DNA of 64,000 bases from an uncultured Eubacteriales bacterium (GTDB lineage: Bacteria; Bacillota; Clostridia; Peptostreptococcales; Anaerovoracaceae): the NCBI GenBank assembly GCA_902775345.1, contig CACYLW010000008.1, positions 80,012 through 144,011 on the forward strand, read 5' to 3'. Shown in pieces: positions 24,810 through 34,531 of the stretch (positions within the stretch are counted from its first letter, which is position 1; each line of letters begins with the position of its first letter). The notes under the pieces are model-generated. The model worked only from the letters and a program-made list of their open reading frames with translations, was not told where the DNA came from and did not search any database. The position numbers were made by a program, and so were the translations under genes.

Positions 24810-25369
24810 TCCTGATCTCCTCCGGACAATTCGCGTCTCATCAGTATAAGTTCCTGCCAGCCGCTTTCGCGCGAGCGGAACCCCTTCGGGTTTCTGCCGA
24901 ACTCCACAAAACCTGCCTTCTTATACAACTCGACCGCTCTCTCATTCTCTGAAGTCACGTCCAGTTCCAGCTGGGCATAACCGGCTTTTTCGGCGCATTC
25001 AATACAGGCTTCCGTCAGAGCTCGTCCGATGCCGAGTCCCCAGTATTCCCTGTCGATGCCAATACCGAATCCGGCTCTGTGTTTCAGCTTTTCCTGTCTT
25101 CCGATGCAGCTGATCCCTGCAGTCCCGGCGACCCTGCCGTCGATTTCAGCCAGTATTTCTATTTCATCAGGACTGTCCGCTCTGTCCTGCAGGAACTTCG
25201 CTTCCTGTTCGAGAGTAAATGACATCTCATCAGGGTATGTAAGCATCCAGTCAGTCTGTCTGTGGGTCAGATCAAAGACATCCAGCACAGCCCGGCCGTC
25301 CTCCGCTGTACAGTTGCGAAGGATGCAGGTTCTGCCGTCCTTAAGTTTTATCGTTTTATAGTATTCCAT
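24806..25369 (-). CDS. GNAT-family N-acetyltransferase
   Basis: A 187-residue acetyl-CoA-dependent acetyltransferase. The core includes FGIGIDREYWGLGIGRALTEA (acetyl-CoA pyrophosphate loop, about residues 103-123), then LELDVTSENERAVELYKKAGFVEFG, typical of the RimI-like/YesJ-type group. Substrate unknown. It sits between the radical SAM gene (5 nt upstream) and the CooC-like gene, probably one transcript. No clear ribosome site precedes the ATG, suggesting translational coupling. Confidence 0.85.
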   Translation of the reverse strand: MEYYKTIKLKDGRTCILRNCTAEDGRAVLDVFDLTHRQTDWMLTYPDEMSFTLEQEAKFLQDRADSPDEIEILAEIDGRVAGTAGISCIGRQEKLKHRAGFGIGIDREYWGLGIGRALTEACIECAEKAGYAQLELDVTSENERAVELYKKAGFVEFGRNPKGFRSRESGWQELILMRRELSGGDQE

Positions 25370-25374
25370 ATGTT

Positions 25375-26466
25375 TTACAGTCCAAGCAGCGCTTCTACCT
25401 GATCTCTCTTTTCATTCAGGACACAGCCGCCCTTGTGGTCATCCGCGAGAATGTCGCTGCTTCTCAATGCAACAAACAGCTTTGACCTGAGCGCCTCTTT
25501 CAGCGAAGTGTCCCTGACGTTTATATCCGAGTACGGTGAGAACGGACAAGGTTCCGCGCCGCCATGGGAGTTTATGTGGAAGAATCCGCGCCCCGCAGCC
25601 AGGCAGCCGCCAGAGCTCTTCTCGTCGCCCGGAAATGAAATATATATCATGTCCTGCTTGTCCGTCCGCAGCTCGTCAACTCTGCCGGCCATGTACTCAC
25701 GGTCATCATCATCCGGCGCCAGGGGTTCCCCTTCGTCTGAGACCGGGGTGAACTCTATGTAGAACACAGCCTTGCAGCCGCGTGATCTGAGCGAGTCCAG
25801 AAAACTGTCTGAATAGACTTTTTCCATGTTTTCCTTCGTAACCGTAACAGACACGCCGTAAATGATCCCCATCTCATGGAGCTTATCCATTTTCTCCATG
25901 ACTGTATCGTAAACACCGGCTCCCCTTCTGTTATCTGTTTCCTCACGTTCACCCTCTATGCTTATGACAGGAACGATATTACGGCACTTTTCGAGCAGGC
26001 CCAGGTGTTTGTCGGTCATGAACGTTCCGTTGGTAAAGACCGGGAACATGATGTTTTTCATCTTTCCTGCGGATTCTATGACATCCCATCTGAGCATCGG
26101 CTCTCCGCCGGCCAGCAGTATGAAGCTGACGCCGAGATCTTCTGCCTCTCTGAATATCTTCATCCACTCCTCTTCAGTGAGCTGCATGGACGGGGCACAG
26201 TCAGTCGTAGCGTCATTGGCCCGTGAATAGCAGCCTTCACAGTGAAGATTGCAGCTCGAGGTAATGCTCGCAATAAGATAAGAAGGTACGTGAATACCTT
26301 CCTTTTCGTTTTTCTCTCTCCTTTTGTCAGCAACTTTGCATGAAGCGGCAAACTTCACCAGAAACGCGCTCTCGCGCGGATCTTTCAGTGTCGCTTTCAA
26401 CGCATCCTTTATTACCTGTTCGACCCCTTCAGTCAGGTATTTCTGCAGATCAAAGTTCTCACACAT
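25375..26466 (-). CDS. Radical SAM protein with SPASM-like C-terminus
   Basis: A 363-residue radical SAM enzyme. The [4Fe-4S] motif is CNLHCEGCYS (CxxxCxxC, near residue 72), followed by FILLAGGEPMLR (SAM-binding GGE), PVFTNGTF and a typical partial TIM barrel. The C-terminal part has cysteines in GGCLAAGRGFFHINSHGGAEPCPFSPYSD, like the extra-cluster regions of SPASM or twitch proteins. It might modify a peptide or cofactor, but no precursor peptide gene is visible nearby. AAGGGA precedes the ATG. Confidence 0.85.
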   Translation of the reverse strand: MCENFDLQKYLTEGVEQVIKDALKATLKDPRESAFLVKFAASCKVADKRREKNEKEGIHVPSYLIASITSSCNLHCEGCYSRANDATTDCAPSMQLTEEEWMKIFREAEDLGVSFILLAGGEPMLRWDVIESAGKMKNIMFPVFTNGTFMTDKHLGLLEKCRNIVPVISIEGEREETDNRRGAGVYDTVMEKMDKLHEMGIIYGVSVTVTKENMEKVYSDSFLDSLRSRGCKAVFYIEFTPVSDEGEPLAPDDDDREYMAGRVDELRTDKQDMIYISFPGDEKSSGGCLAAGRGFFHINSHGGAEPCPFSPYSDINVRDTSLKEALRSKLFVALRSSDILADDHKGGCVLNEKRDQVEALLGL

Positions 26467-26504
26467 ATCAGTCCCTTTTCATATTCGTTGAACTCTTCGT
26501 ATTT

Positions 26505-26990
26505 TTACCATATATACGGTATCAGTTTTTTCGTTTTCTTACAATAATCTCTGTATGCTTCGCCGAAATCCTGTTCAAGTCTTTTCTCTTCACGGTTTAC
26601 CTGCACCATCATTATCGCGAAATAAACAATAAACACGGCAGCAGCTTTCCATGACTGCAGGCAGATAATCAATCCAATATAGTAGATGAATACGCCAAGC
26701 AGCATCGGGTTACGACAGATCCTGTACGGACCTTCAGTCATAAGATTGACTGTCCGCGGTGCTACCTCATGATTGAAAGCATCCATGGGATTACCCTTGC
26801 CGACTTTTTTCATGTATACGATCGACCATACACTCAATCCAAGTCCGGCTGCTGCCAGCACCACAAAGCAGGCCGCCTGTATTATTCCCGGATCAACATC
26901 TCCGGACAGTTTCCACATCAGCAGCGGTATAAGTATCACGAACAGCAACAACCCTATCAGGTAACCTGCGATATCTCTGACCTTCTTCAT
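26505..26990 (-). CDS. Isoprenylcysteine-carboxyl-methyltransferase/PEMT-like membrane methyltransferase
   Basis: A 161-residue membrane protein with about four helices (about residues 8-27, 35-58, 97-118, 120-135). It has the ICMT/PEMT-like signature TEGPYRICRNPMLLGVFIYYIG, and ends RLEQDFGEAYRDYCKKTKKLIPYIW, which includes the EF..Y..Y..KT pattern of this family. Bacterial members methylate unknown small molecules or lipids. It starts one nucleotide before the end of the upstream fused acetyltransferase-methyltransferase gene, so the two are cotranscribed. Confidence 0.82.
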   Translation of the reverse strand: MKKVRDIAGYLIGLLLFVILIPLLMWKLSGDVDPGIIQAACFVVLAAAGLGLSVWSIVYMKKVGKGNPMDAFNHEVAPRTVNLMTEGPYRICRNPMLLGVFIYYIGLIICLQSWKAAAVFIVYFAIMMVQVNREEKRLEQDFGEAYRDYCKKTKKLIPYIW

Positions 26991-26991
26991 A

Positions 26992-28278
26992 TCAGCGTTT
27001 CTCCGAGCGAATGGCTAAAAACGTCGGAATGTTCATCTCGTGGAGTCTGCCCTCTCCGTTTGTGTCTTCATACAGCTCCAGAACCGTAAATCCGGCCTCA
27101 AGCTGCCCGCCTATCTGTTCTTCAAGCAAGTGCGAGAACTGCACACCTGCATCCTCGTCCTGAAGCTGCTTCATCTGCTCAGGATTCGTGAGGGGATCAA
27201 ACGGCAGCGAATTGACTATCATCTTTTCCTCGCTGTCAACTATATAGTTAATGTAGTGGTCCACTCCTGACAGCAGTGACCCGCCCGGTTTCAGCACCCG
27301 GTAACACTCTTTCCATATCGGTCGTACATCCCTGACATAACAGTTCGATACCGGATGAAAAATCAGGTCGAACGTTTCATCGTCAAACGGCAGCGGCTTT
27401 GTCATGTCTCCCTGAATGGCCTTTATCTGATAGCCTTCGCGCTCTGCGACCATTCTTTCGCTTTCTATCTGTTTCGGAGAGTAGTCAAATACAGTGCACT
27501 CCGCTCCGAGAGCCGCGAAGACCGGCATCTGCTGACCGCCTCCGCTTGCGAGTCCCAGGATCCTCTTCCCTTTCAGGTCACCGAACCATCCGTGCGGCAC
27601 CATTTTTACCGGCGTCAGCTTCACATCCCAGATGCCCTGCTCAGCTGCTGCATACTCTTCATGGCTGATCGGCTTCCCCCATTCCCAGCCTTCTTCGATC
27701 CAGCGGTCTATCGTCTCTGCATTTACGTCCTGATATTTTTCTCTGCGCATCCATTCTTCTCTGGTGAGCCTTGAAATGTGCTCTGTGCGTCTGTCCATCA
27801 TCTTGACCCATTCAGCGTCTTCGTTTGTGTGATGATAGATAAAACCGCATTTTTCCTGCACGCGCCTGGACTTGTCATTGCCCTCGAAGTAGCCGCACCA
27901 GAGAGTCTCAACATGCAGTTCTTCGAATGCATGGCGTATTATCTCACGAACGCCTTCAGGTATGAGCCCCTGTCCCCAGAACGGCACGCCTATCCAGTAA
28001 CCGATCTCCGCTTCATTGTTCGGAAGACCAATGTTGCTGTGTTCTCCAACCATCAGTCCTATGCTCCCGATCGCTTTCCCGTCTTCTTTCAGACATACGG
28101 CATAACTCTCAGGCACTGATAAAACAGTCCTGATTATTTCACGGCTGTTTTCAACGCTTGTATGCACAGGCCAGCCGGTTGCCGGTCCGATACGCTCGTC
28201 TTTTGCATATTCATAAAGATCTTCCGCGTCTGCTTCTTCCCACGGCCGCAGTATCAGTCTGTCTGTCTTCAAAATCAT
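26992..28278 (-). CDS. Fused GNAT acetyltransferase and SAM-dependent methyltransferase
   Basis: A 428-residue two-domain protein. Residues about 1-170 are a RimJ/RimL-type GNAT domain ([42 protein letters not shown]). Residues about 185-428 are a class I methyltransferase with motif [34 protein letters not shown] and YRVLKPGG. The linker [26 protein letters not shown] is the usual start of stand-alone methyltransferases, so two genes have merged. ATG 28278 with an AGG site is preferred over the longer reading. Substrates are unknown. Confidence 0.85.
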   Translation of the reverse strand: MILKTDRLILRPWEEADAEDLYEYAKDERIGPATGWPVHTSVENSREIIRTVLSVPESYAVCLKEDGKAIGSIGLMVGEHSNIGLPNNEAEIGYWIGVPFWGQGLIPEGVREIIRHAFEELHVETLWCGYFEGNDKSRRVQEKCGFIYHHTNEDAEWVKMMDRRTEHISRLTREEWMRREKYQDVNAETIDRWIEEGWEWGKPISHEEYAAAEQGIWDVKLTPVKMVPHGWFGDLKGKRILGLASGGGQQMPVFAALGAECTVFDYSPKQIESERMVAEREGYQIKAIQGDMTKPLPFDDETFDLIFHPVSNCYVRDVRPIWKECYRVLKPGGSLLSGVDHYINYIVDSEEKMIVNSLPFDPLTNPEQMKQLQDEDAGVQFSHLLEEQIGGQLEAGFTVLELYEDTNGEGRLHEMNIPTFLAIRSEKR

Positions 28279-28382
28279 TTCCTGACCTCTGATTTCTGTC
28301 CCTCTTATGTTATTTCTATCTATTGTACTATAAAAAAGGAACTGCATAACTGCAGTTCCTGAAAAAGCCCTGTTATTCTGCT

Positions 28383-29981
28383 CTATCTGTTTTTTGTCAG
28401 AGCCATCACTTTAAGGTAACTCAGCCCGGCCAGCAGTGTAACTATGAGGATAAGTCCCAGAGAAAGTACCTTGTGATCCAATTTCATGCCCAGGACAACG
28501 ACCAGCACGGTCATGCCCATTACCACGAACATATTCGGCAGCATGTATATCGCGACCGCCGCGCCTTGCTTGATCACTTCGATCTCATTCTCCCAGTCGA
28601 GCCGCATGTGTTTAGTGCCGCAAACGCAGCCCCAGGCCGTGGAAAACGCGCACAGCGCCAGCCCCAGTATCAGATAAAGCAGTGTGTCGACTGCCGGCAC
28701 CTTCGCGGAGATGCACATGCACAGAGTTGCGAAAGCCATCGCCGGCACTGTCAGATACATGTTGAACAGCATCTTTCCCTGCCAGACTATCTTCTTTTCT
28801 AATGGCAGACTCTGAATGATCCAGTAATTCCTGCCTTCAAGTGACGGAGACATTGCCGTTGTTGCAACCATTCCGGTAAAGAAATAAATTATGAACGGGA
28901 TCGCCGGCTGCAGCATCGCATGATCGAAAGGAGCATCCGCTGTAACTGTCTCTACTATCCGGTCGAAACCGAAAATCAGAGTGACCAGGCCTAACAGTAT
29001 GGCAAATATCACTCCCATGGCCCCGTTGACAGTATACGTAGTAGAGCCCAGAAGTCTCCTGTACTCTTTGAACACTATGGACCTGACCACACTGTGTTTT
29101 TTCAGACCGGTCATCTTATATTTTTTAGCTGCCGCATGCGATTTAAGAGCGGAGTTGATGCTCCTGTACGAGTTTCCGACCGTCCGGAATATGACTGCAA
29201 ACAGAAGCAGACTTACACCTGCAAGCAGCAGCATCGCAGGAACACTGTGCCTTGTGACAGAATCCGCGAACCACTTTGCAGGCAAGTATATCTCTGCCGC
29301 ATTGTATGTCATCTCCGATGTCTTTTCTAGTGTTGCTTCTACTTTATCATTTCTGAAAACGTCTTCAATTATAAAGCGCAGTGAAAAGCAGAATATGACG
29401 AATGCTATCGTAAGCACAGTCTGGATGATATTTGTCTTTCTGAAACCCGCGCTGATCCTGGCGATCAGAAAGCCCAGAGAGGATGCGATCAGCATCGGTA
29501 TCACCGGCAGGAAGAACGCCAGAATGATCCATACCGGATATACATAAAACACCGGATCCGCGTAGAAGCCGTAGCCGATCAGCATCGCGAGTGCAATGCT
29601 GAGATACCATGGCAGGCTCTTGATATACATATACAGGAACTTGCAACCCGCGACTGTCCTTGCCTCGAAAGGCAGCGACATCAGCATGTCGTACTCCCTG
29701 AAATTGAACAGGTACCCATTCGTCCTGAAAATGGTGAAAAAGAACGCGAGAAAGCTGATAACGAGAGCACACATGACAGGTGCCGAGTCGATGATACCGG
29801 CAGTTCCGTACCCGACGCACATCAGGATGCAGTATGCCATGATCATCGCATAAAGGAGAAATGTACCTATAAAACCTCCGATGATCTTTCTGCGCTTTTT
29901 CCTGTCCCTGCAGTGCCTGAGTATATTCCTCTGGCTCGTGGACAGGAGCAGAGTCCTCAGCAAAATAAAGTTTCTATTCAT
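28383..29981 (-). CDS. ABC transporter permease (ABC-2-like)
   Basis: A 532-residue permease with roughly twelve hydrophobic segments arranged in two halves (about residues 35-250 and 310-525) separated by a hydrophilic [22 protein letters not shown] stretch. It carries [20 protein letters not shown] in the second half, characteristic of ABC-2 exporters of the bacitracin/antibiotic or unknown-substrate type. ATG 29981 has a GGAGG site and overlaps the ATPase gene end by 8 nt. With the ATPase it forms a complete exporter. Confidence 0.85.
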   Translation of the reverse strand: MNRNFILLRTLLLSTSQRNILRHCRDRKKRRKIIGGFIGTFLLYAMIMAYCILMCVGYGTAGIIDSAPVMCALVISFLAFFFTIFRTNGYLFNFREYDMLMSLPFEARTVAGCKFLYMYIKSLPWYLSIALAMLIGYGFYADPVFYVYPVWIILAFFLPVIPMLIASSLGFLIARISAGFRKTNIIQTVLTIAFVIFCFSLRFIIEDVFRNDKVEATLEKTSEMTYNAAEIYLPAKWFADSVTRHSVPAMLLLAGVSLLLFAVIFRTVGNSYRSINSALKSHAAAKKYKMTGLKKHSVVRSIVFKEYRRLLGSTTYTVNGAMGVIFAILLGLVTLIFGFDRIVETVTADAPFDHAMLQPAIPFIIYFFTGMVATTAMSPSLEGRNYWIIQSLPLEKKIVWQGKMLFNMYLTVPAMAFATLCMCISAKVPAVDTLLYLILGLALCAFSTAWGCVCGTKHMRLDWENEIEVIKQGAAVAIYMLPNMFVVMGMTVLVVVLGMKLDHKVLSLGLILIVTLLAGLSYLKVMALTKNR

Positions 29982-30684
29982 GATCGGCCTCCAGGAACGT
30001 TTCCTCAAGCGAGTGTCCTTCCGTGATCTCTTCCATGGTACCTGTCGCTATTATTCTTCCCTTCCTGATTATGGCTACCTTGTTGCAAAGCTTTTCAGCC
30101 ACATCAAGTACATGCGTAGAGAAAAATATCGCCGCACCATTCCGGCACATTCCGCGCATGATCTCTTTAAGCGTGAATGACGCCTTCGGATCGAGCCCCA
30201 CAAAAGGTTCATCAAGCACCATGAGCTTTGGTTCGTGGATGAGTGCGGATATGATAGCCACCTTCTGCTTCATCCCGTGCGAATATGAGCTTATCATGTC
30301 GCCGAGGGAATCCGTGATCTCGAACATGTCAGCATATTTTTTTATTCTTTCTTCGCGGTCCGCAACGCTTATGTCAAATACATCTGCTATGAAGTTCAGG
30401 TACTGAATACCTGTCAGATTCTCATACAGATCCGGATTGTCGGGGATATAGGCAGTGACCTTCTTACAGGCCACCGGCTCATCTTTCACGGAATGCCCGT
30501 CTATGAAGATCTCGCCTTCGGTGAAATCGAGTACGCCGACAACCGCGCGGATGGTCGTCGATTTGCCCGCGCCGTTATGGCCGATAAATCCGAATATATC
30601 TCCGCTTTCGACTGTGATCGATACGTTATCCGCAGCCTTTTTTCCTTCTCCGTATGTCTTTGAATAGTTTTTTATCTCAAGCAT
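29974..30684 (-). CDS. ABC transporter ATP-binding protein
   Basis: A 236-residue nucleotide-binding subunit with Walker A GHNGAGKSTT (near residue 37), Q-loop region AYIPDNPDLYENLT, the signature-equivalent SYSHGMKQKVAI (near 136), Walker B LMVLDEPFVGLDPKA and the switch His in FSTHVLD. It partners the overlapping permease and follows a regulator gene by 19 nt. An exporter is likely; the substrate is unknown. Confidence 0.93.
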   Translation of the reverse strand: MLEIKNYSKTYGEGKKAADNVSITVESGDIFGFIGHNGAGKSTTIRAVVGVLDFTEGEIFIDGHSVKDEPVACKKVTAYIPDNPDLYENLTGIQYLNFIADVFDISVADREERIKKYADMFEITDSLGDMISSYSHGMKQKVAIISALIHEPKLMVLDEPFVGLDPKASFTLKEIMRGMCRNGAAIFFSTHVLDVAEKLCNKVAIIRKGRIIATGTMEEITEGHSLEETFLEADHE

Positions 30685-30703
30685 GATACCTCTCCTTCGG
30701 CAG

Positions 30704-31129
30704 TTACCGTTTTTCTTCGTTTCTGATCATATCAGCCAGCGCAAGGAAATCATCCGTTTTGATTATCGCGATCCCCTCGCCCTCTTTTCCAAGCACCATG
30801 AGCTGGTCCCCTGCACTGATATCGAACACCTTTCTGGCTTTCGCCGGAATCACTATCTGTCCCTTGTCGCCGACCGTAACAACACCAAAAAGATATCTGC
30901 CTTTTGGCGGAACTCCAAGTCCCATGTTTTCTACCGGCTCATAGTTGGTCAGATCATCAAGAGAAACTCCTAACGCGCCCGCAAGAAGACGGGCTTTCTC
31001 AAGGTCGGGAGTCGTGTCTCCGGCCTCCCATTTGGCAACCGCCTGTCTCGATACTCCTACCTTCTCAGCAATATCTTCCTGAGTCATGTTCTGCAGCTTT
31101 CTGAGCTGGATCAGATTGTCCCTGAACAT
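30704..31129 (-). CDS. Transcriptional regulator with XRE HTH and AbrB-like domains
   Basis: A 141-residue protein. Residues about 3-60 are an XRE/Cro-type helix-turn-helix (MTQEDIAEKVGVSRQAVAKWEAGDTTPDLEKA), and about 78-125 are a SpoVT/AbrB swapped-hairpin domain (VTVGDKGQIVIPAKARKVFDISAGDQLMVLG). ATG 31129 has a GGTGGGAG site; the longer frame adds an unlikely N-terminus. Position directly before the ABC transporter genes suggests it controls that operon. Confidence 0.87.
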   Translation of the reverse strand: MFRDNLIQLRKLQNMTQEDIAEKVGVSRQAVAKWEAGDTTPDLEKARLLAGALGVSLDDLTNYEPVENMGLGVPPKGRYLFGVVTVGDKGQIVIPAKARKVFDISAGDQLMVLGKEGEGIAIIKTDDFLALADMIRNEEKR

Positions 31130-31300
31130 CTCTCCCACCTTTCCGTATTTTTGGTTTTTTCTGATCATTCCTACTTTTGCAATTATTGTTAACATAATTG
31201 TAAACCTTGTCGCATCCCCCGTCTACCAACAGAAGCTTACATTTCAGTCTGATTTTTGTTATGAACAGTTTCTTTATTTTCTATTTGCCTGCAATAAAAA

Positions 31301-31322
31301 AGATTGCAGCTCTCTGCAATCT
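31301..31322 (-). terminator. feo operon terminator
   Basis: AGATTGCAG and CTGCAATCT form a near-perfect stem with a short CTCT loop; on the minus strand TTTTTTATTGC follows. It starts a few nucleotides after the last feo gene. Confidence 0.8.
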
Positions 31323-31325
31323 TGT

Positions 31326-31520
31326 CTATCGAAGGTCCGCCTTGTGCTGTTCAATGCTTCCGCAGCAGGCAGTTTCGCTTTGCCTGTGTCTCGGACAGGA
31401 GTCCGCATATGGACAGCCTATGCAGGCTTTACCCTTTTTCTTTTCCTTGTAAATATACCTGGCGGCGAAAAACAGTATCGCCGCTGTTACTATTACCGCT
31501 ATTACCGTAGCTGCATTCAC
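31326..31520 (-). CDS. FeoB-associated Cys-rich membrane protein
   Basis: A 64-residue protein with one N-terminal membrane helix (about residues 4-23), a lysine-rich stop-transfer segment, and cysteines in CIGCPYADSC and ACCGS. This is the form of the small FeoB-associated family (a FeoC-like position in Firmicutes). It probably binds iron or interacts with FeoB at the membrane. An AAGGAGG site precedes the ATG. A GC-rich hairpin (31559-31584) separates it from feoB. Confidence 0.85.
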   Translation of the reverse strand: MNAATVIAVIVTAAILFFAARYIYKEKKKGKACIGCPYADSCPRHRQSETACCGSIEQHKADLR

Positions 31521-31558
31521 CGTGCCGCCCTCCTTTCACTCTGTTTGTTTCAGCACAA

Positions 31559-31584
31559 TGCGCGGCGAAACGCTGCGCCGCGCA
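31559..31584. other. GC-rich hairpin between feoB and the Cys-rich gene
   Basis: TGCGCGGCG and CGCCGCGCA pair perfectly around an 8-nt loop. With no T-tract it may be an intercistronic RNA-stability element lowering expression of, or protecting, one part of the feo mRNA. Confidence 0.5.
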
Positions 31585-31621
31585 CCATGCTTAGTTAAGT
31601 TATCCTCAATCAAGGAAGTTG

Positions 31622-33637
31622 CTATGCAGTTGCTTTTGCTGCCTTAGAAGCCTTGTGAAGCTGATACTGCTCATCGAAGTGTGCTCTTACCTTTCTGCCG
31701 ATAAGAACGACTGCTGCGACCATGCAGAGTACTGCTATCAGACCAGGAACGAATCCAGCTGCAAGGTGTCCTTCAGTAAACAGTGTTCCGAACTGGTTGA
31801 CCAGGAATGCGATCGTGTATCCGGTTCCGAGCTGCAGTCCTATTGCGCCCCAGAGCCAGCCCCTGCTCTTCATCTCTGAATTCATGGCTCCGATAGCTGC
31901 GAAGCACGGAGGTGTGTAAAGGTTGAAGAACAGATACGCAAGTGCTGTTACGGATGTGAGTCCCATGGTCGCCGCAACTGTGTTTGCACCGCCTGTCATA
32001 GCGAGTTCTTCTGTATCAATGAACGATGTCAGCGCGTATACTACAGCGAGTGTACCAACGACATTCTCCTTTGCGATGAAGCCTGTGATGGCTGCTGCAG
32101 CGAGCTGCCAAACTCCGAATCCCAGAGGTATGAGCAGTATTGCGAACGGCGAAGCGATCGATGCGAGGATCGAAGTGTTCTCGGCACCCTCTTCAACGAC
32201 CTGGAAGTGCCAGTCGAAGGTCTGCATGATCTGTACTACAGTATTGCAGATGAGGATGATCGTAGCCGCCTTGATGATATATGCTTTTGCTCTCTCCATC
32301 ATGGATCTGAACGCGAACTTAAGGCTTGGCGCTTTCCACTTCGGCAGCTCCATGATAAAGAACGATTTTCTGTATTTGTAGCCTGTGATTCCCTTGATAA
32401 GCAGAGCTCCGAGGAAAATCAGCAGGAGTCCCATGAAGTACGAAAGAGTGCTTACCCAGCCTGCTCCGTTGAAGAACGCGCCTGCAAAGAGTGCGATCAC
32501 CGGGATCTTTGCTCCGCACGGGATGAATGTTGTGAGCATCGAAGTTGCTCTTCTCTCTCTTTCATCACGGATAGTACGGCATGCCATGATGGCAGGGATA
32601 CCGCAGCCTGTACCGATTACCACAGGGATAACGGACTTGCCCGAAAGGCCTACTCTCTTGAAGATAGGGTCCATTACCGCACTTACACGCGCCATGTATC
32701 CGCAGTCCTCCAGAAGGGCGATCAGGAAGTACATTACCATTACGAGAGGCAGGAATCCGACTACGGCTCCTACGCCGCCCACGATACCGTCAGCAAGCAG
32801 AGCCGATAGTATGGCCGGGCTGTTTTCGAGCTGCCCTGCGACCCATCCCTGGAATGTTTCGATCCATCCTACGAGCCAGTCAGCGACGAGAGGTCCGAGC
32901 CATGCCTGGGATACCCAGAATACGCCCCACATGACAAGAGCAAACACCAGAATGCCTGCAACCGGGTTCGTCAGAACTCCGTCCAGTTTATCTGCGGAAG
33001 TAGTTTCTGCAGACAGTGTCTTCCTGGTCTCTACTTCGGAAACAATGCCGTTTACAAAGCTGTAACGCTTACGGTCTTCAGCATCTACCGCGTTTTTATC
33101 ATGCAGGTCTATGTCTGCCTGCAGGTAAGGTGCTGTCTGAGATGTTCCCGCAAGTGAGATAGCCTTGTCTATCATCTCTGCGAGGCCCTTGTTCTCAGTG
33201 GATACTGTCTCGAAAACCGGGCAGTTGAGCTTTGCAGAGAGCTTTTTTGCATCGATCTTTGTGCCTTCCTTCTCGTTGATGTCTGTCTTATTCAGTGCAA
33301 CAACGACAGGGATCCCGAGTTCGAGCAGCTGTGTCGTAAAGAACAGCGATCTGCTCAGGTTGGTAGCGTCTACGATATTGACGATGGCATCCGGATTGGC
33401 AGTACGTACATACTCACTTGTAATGCCTTCTTCCGGTGTGAACGGCGACATCGAATATGCGCCCGGCAGGTCGACTGCGATAACTTCCTTATCGCCCGCG
33501 AATTCCTTCTTCAGCTGGAATTCCTTGCTGCCGACCGTAACTCCTCCCCAGTTACCTATCTTTTCGTTTCTGCCCGTCAGGGCATTGTACATGGTTGTCT
33601 TGCCGCTGTTAGGGTTACCGGCAAAAGCGATTCTCAT
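31622..33637 (-). CDS. feoB: Ferrous iron transporter FeoB
   Basis: A 671-residue Fe(II) transporter. The N-terminal G domain has GNPNSGKTTMYNAL (P-loop), the conserved GNWGGVTV switch I, DLPGAYSMSPFTPEE (G3) and NKTD (G4). A helical domain follows, then from about residue 225 the membrane part with the two Gate motifs, including GCGIPAIMACRTIRDERERR and FIPCGAKIPVIALFAGAFF. It takes up ferrous iron into the cytoplasm in anaerobes. It follows feoA by 39 nt with a GGAGG site. Confidence 0.95.
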   Translation of the reverse strand: MRIAFAGNPNSGKTTMYNALTGRNEKIGNWGGVTVGSKEFQLKKEFAGDKEVIAVDLPGAYSMSPFTPEEGITSEYVRTANPDAIVNIVDATNLSRSLFFTTQLLELGIPVVVALNKTDINEKEGTKIDAKKLSAKLNCPVFETVSTENKGLAEMIDKAISLAGTSQTAPYLQADIDLHDKNAVDAEDRKRYSFVNGIVSEVETRKTLSAETTSADKLDGVLTNPVAGILVFALVMWGVFWVSQAWLGPLVADWLVGWIETFQGWVAGQLENSPAILSALLADGIVGGVGAVVGFLPLVMVMYFLIALLEDCGYMARVSAVMDPIFKRVGLSGKSVIPVVIGTGCGIPAIMACRTIRDERERRATSMLTTFIPCGAKIPVIALFAGAFFNGAGWVSTLSYFMGLLLIFLGALLIKGITGYKYRKSFFIMELPKWKAPSLKFAFRSMMERAKAYIIKAATIILICNTVVQIMQTFDWHFQVVEEGAENTSILASIASPFAILLIPLGFGVWQLAAAAITGFIAKENVVGTLAVVYALTSFIDTEELAMTGGANTVAATMGLTSVTALAYLFFNLYTPPCFAAIGAMNSEMKSRGWLWGAIGLQLGTGYTIAFLVNQFGTLFTEGHLAAGFVPGLIAVLCMVAAVVLIGRKVRAHFDEQYQLHKASKAAKATA

Positions 33638-33676
33638 CAGAAATACCTCCTTATATATAACATTTCCTTTTATGAC

Positions 33677-33967
33677 CTAAATGATAATGGCTTCAGAGAG
33701 CATCTTGTCGAGGTTGTATCTGCCGTCCTTAATAACGACAATACAACTCTTTTTCTTCTTGGAAATAAGAGTTATAGGTTCTCCCTGATAGCATCCAAGC
33801 CTGAACAGGAACAAGTTCATGTCATCATCATCTGTGTTGATCTCCTTGATGATATATGTCTGTCCCGGTTCAGCATCCAGCAGAGTCATATTTCCCGCTG
33901 CATCGTGCGAGTCTTCTTTGGCCACTGCGTCTGCAGCGTTTGCATTCATTGCATATGCCAGTTCCAT
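33677..33967 (-). CDS. feoA: Ferrous iron transport protein FeoA
   Basis: A 96-residue protein. The C-terminal ~75 residues form the SH3-like FeoA domain (GQTYIIKEINTDDDDMNLFLFRLGCYQGEPITLISKKKK, then CIVVIKDGRYNLDKMLSEAI). The N-terminal 25 residues are a short extra segment. It supports FeoB at the membrane. First gene of the feo operon, starting just after a promoter overlapped by operator dyads. Confidence 0.88.
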   Translation of the reverse strand: MELAYAMNANAADAVAKEDSHDAAGNMTLLDAEPGQTYIIKEINTDDDDMNLFLFRLGCYQGEPITLISKKKKSCIVVIKDGRYNLDKMLSEAIII

Positions 33968-33988
33968 AGTAACTTCCTCCTATACATG

Positions 33989-34040
33989 TTAGGCTTCCTT
34001 AACTATCGTTAGTTATATCTAACCAAGGCCGATTTGTCAA
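33989..34040 (-). promoter_or_regulatory. feo promoter with overlapping operator dyads
   Basis: On the minus strand TTGACA (34035-34040), 17 nt, and TATAAC (34012-34017). The -10 lies inside the perfect dyad GTTAG-N6-CTAAC (34008-34023), which overlaps a second perfect dyad TAACTA-N4-TAGTTA (34000-34015) and a looser TTAGG...CTTAA element (33989-34002). Stacked TTAG/CTAA dyads at an iron-uptake promoter suggest an iron-dependent repressor of DtxR or Fur type; which one cannot be told. Confidence 0.65.
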
Positions 34041-34074
34041 GGTATTTCCGAGTATGTTTGTAGGAATTTCTCAT

Positions 34075-34107
34075 AAAAAAAGGCCCCGGGATAATCATCC
34101 CGGGACC
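34075..34107 (-). terminator. Terminator after a small hypothetical gene
   Basis: On the minus strand an 11-bp stem (34097-34107 with 34082-34092, one G-T pair) around a 4-nt loop, followed by seven T residues. It is a strong intrinsic terminator. Confidence 0.88.
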
Positions 34108-34120
34108 GGCGTTTCTTATT

Positions 34121-34474
34121 CTACTCGCAGCAATATCCTAGCCTGTTGTCTATATATATTATATTTTCCAGATCTTCGCAAATGCGTTTTCCGGTCTCAG
34201 CGGCATGGTCACCGCTGCTGTCCGGAACCGAGACAGTTACTTCGATCTTTGGCTCAAAAGCGGATGACCTTATTATAAAAGAATACCCTCCGGCAAGCCG
34301 GTATTCCAGGGCTTCAGTTCCCGCAGTTCCGTCCGCCGCCTTGCTCAGTTCAGTTACGCTTTTCACTTCGGCATTTCCGATCGTCCTAAAGCCACAGCGG
34401 AACATTTTCATGATATACCGCATATCCTGCATGCCGCTGCTGCCTTCAAACTGATAAATATATTTATTATTCAT
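34121..34474 (-). CDS. Hypothetical protein (117 aa)
   Basis: I do not recognise this family. It is a soluble, mixed alpha/beta-looking protein. The N-terminus MNNKYIYQFEGSSGMQDMRYIMKMF is followed by an alternating beta pattern (ALEYRLAGGYSFIIRSSAFEPKIEVTVSVPD) and a C-terminal helix plus GYCCE end. No signal peptide or membrane helix. It is followed by a strong terminator and appears to be transcribed alone. Confidence 0.6.
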   Translation of the reverse strand: MNNKYIYQFEGSSGMQDMRYIMKMFRCGFRTIGNAEVKSVTELSKAADGTAGTEALEYRLAGGYSFIIRSSAFEPKIEVTVSVPDSSGDHAAETGKRICEDLENIIYIDNRLGYCCE

Positions 34475-34531
34475 GAGACACCCCTAAAAAACAGCGGGTC
34501 AGAGCCCGCTGTCAAAACGAAGTAATATTCT

